Assembly: GCA_937915335.1 (NCBI GenBank)
Contig: CALDLZ010000351.1
Span: 1 to 6,616, forward strand
Direction of reading: 5' to 3'
Source: an uncultured Faecalibacterium sp.
GTDB lineage: Bacteria > Bacillota > Clostridia > Oscillospirales > Ruminococcaceae
DNA length: 6,616 bases
A program made the translations under genes and the position numbers. A model generated the notes under the pieces. The model was not told where the DNA came from. It ran no database searches and worked only from the letters and a program-made list of their open reading frames with translations. Below are positions 5,513 through 6,616 of this stretch, one piece after another; position 1 is the stretch's first letter, and each line of letters opens with the position of its first letter.

Positions 5513-6616
<1,104 letters not shown>

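Overview
The window looks like the chromosome of a Gram-positive gut Clostridia, most probably Faecalibacterium or a close Oscillospiraceae relative. This rests on GC-rich coding with AT-rich promoters, a long class-A-type RNase P RNA, extended -10 promoters, the style of the NadE and DeoB proteins, and a hairpin-rich intergenic repeat of a kind I recall from Faecalibacterium. The genus call is recognition from memory, not a database result.

Layout, left to right. The RNase P RNA gene (rnpB, 112-457, +) has its own promoter and intrinsic terminator. A second extended -10 promoter then starts what looks like a three-gene + strand operon: glutamine-dependent NAD synthetase (nadE, 634-2568), a small membrane-anchored NusG-domain-II protein (2572-2931), and a LytR-CpsA-Psr (LCP) cell-wall glycopolymer transferase with three predicted membrane segments and a Pro/Glu/Thr-rich tail (2957-4642). 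A perfect 16-bp GC-rich hairpin (4657-4693) closes the operon and separates it from a convergent minus-strand gene for a small Ser/Ala-rich lipoprotein of unknown function (4721-5209), which has a good promoter of its own. The 303-base gap behind that gene holds the promoter, an ~85-nt leader and a 159-bp imperfect inverted-repeat element (5347-5505). The last gene is phosphopentomutase (deoB, 5513 to the right edge, minus strand), cut by the window so that roughly its first 25 codons are missing.

How the genes work together. NadE makes NAD from deamido-NAD with glutamine as nitrogen donor. The LCP protein acts at the outer face of the membrane on wall polymers. The NusG-II protein has no established function. 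Close spacing suggests co-transcription, but there is no obvious single pathway. DeoB links nucleoside breakdown to the pentose phosphate pathway and is unrelated to the operon.

Most of this is ordinary core genome, and I did not find a convincing new multi-gene system. The points most worth a second look are the inverted-repeat element between deoB and the lipoprotein gene, a double G6 tract inside nadE, start regions of nadE and the LCP gene in which the Shine-Dalgarno sequence can pair with a complementary stretch just before the start codon, and the two poorly understood small proteins.
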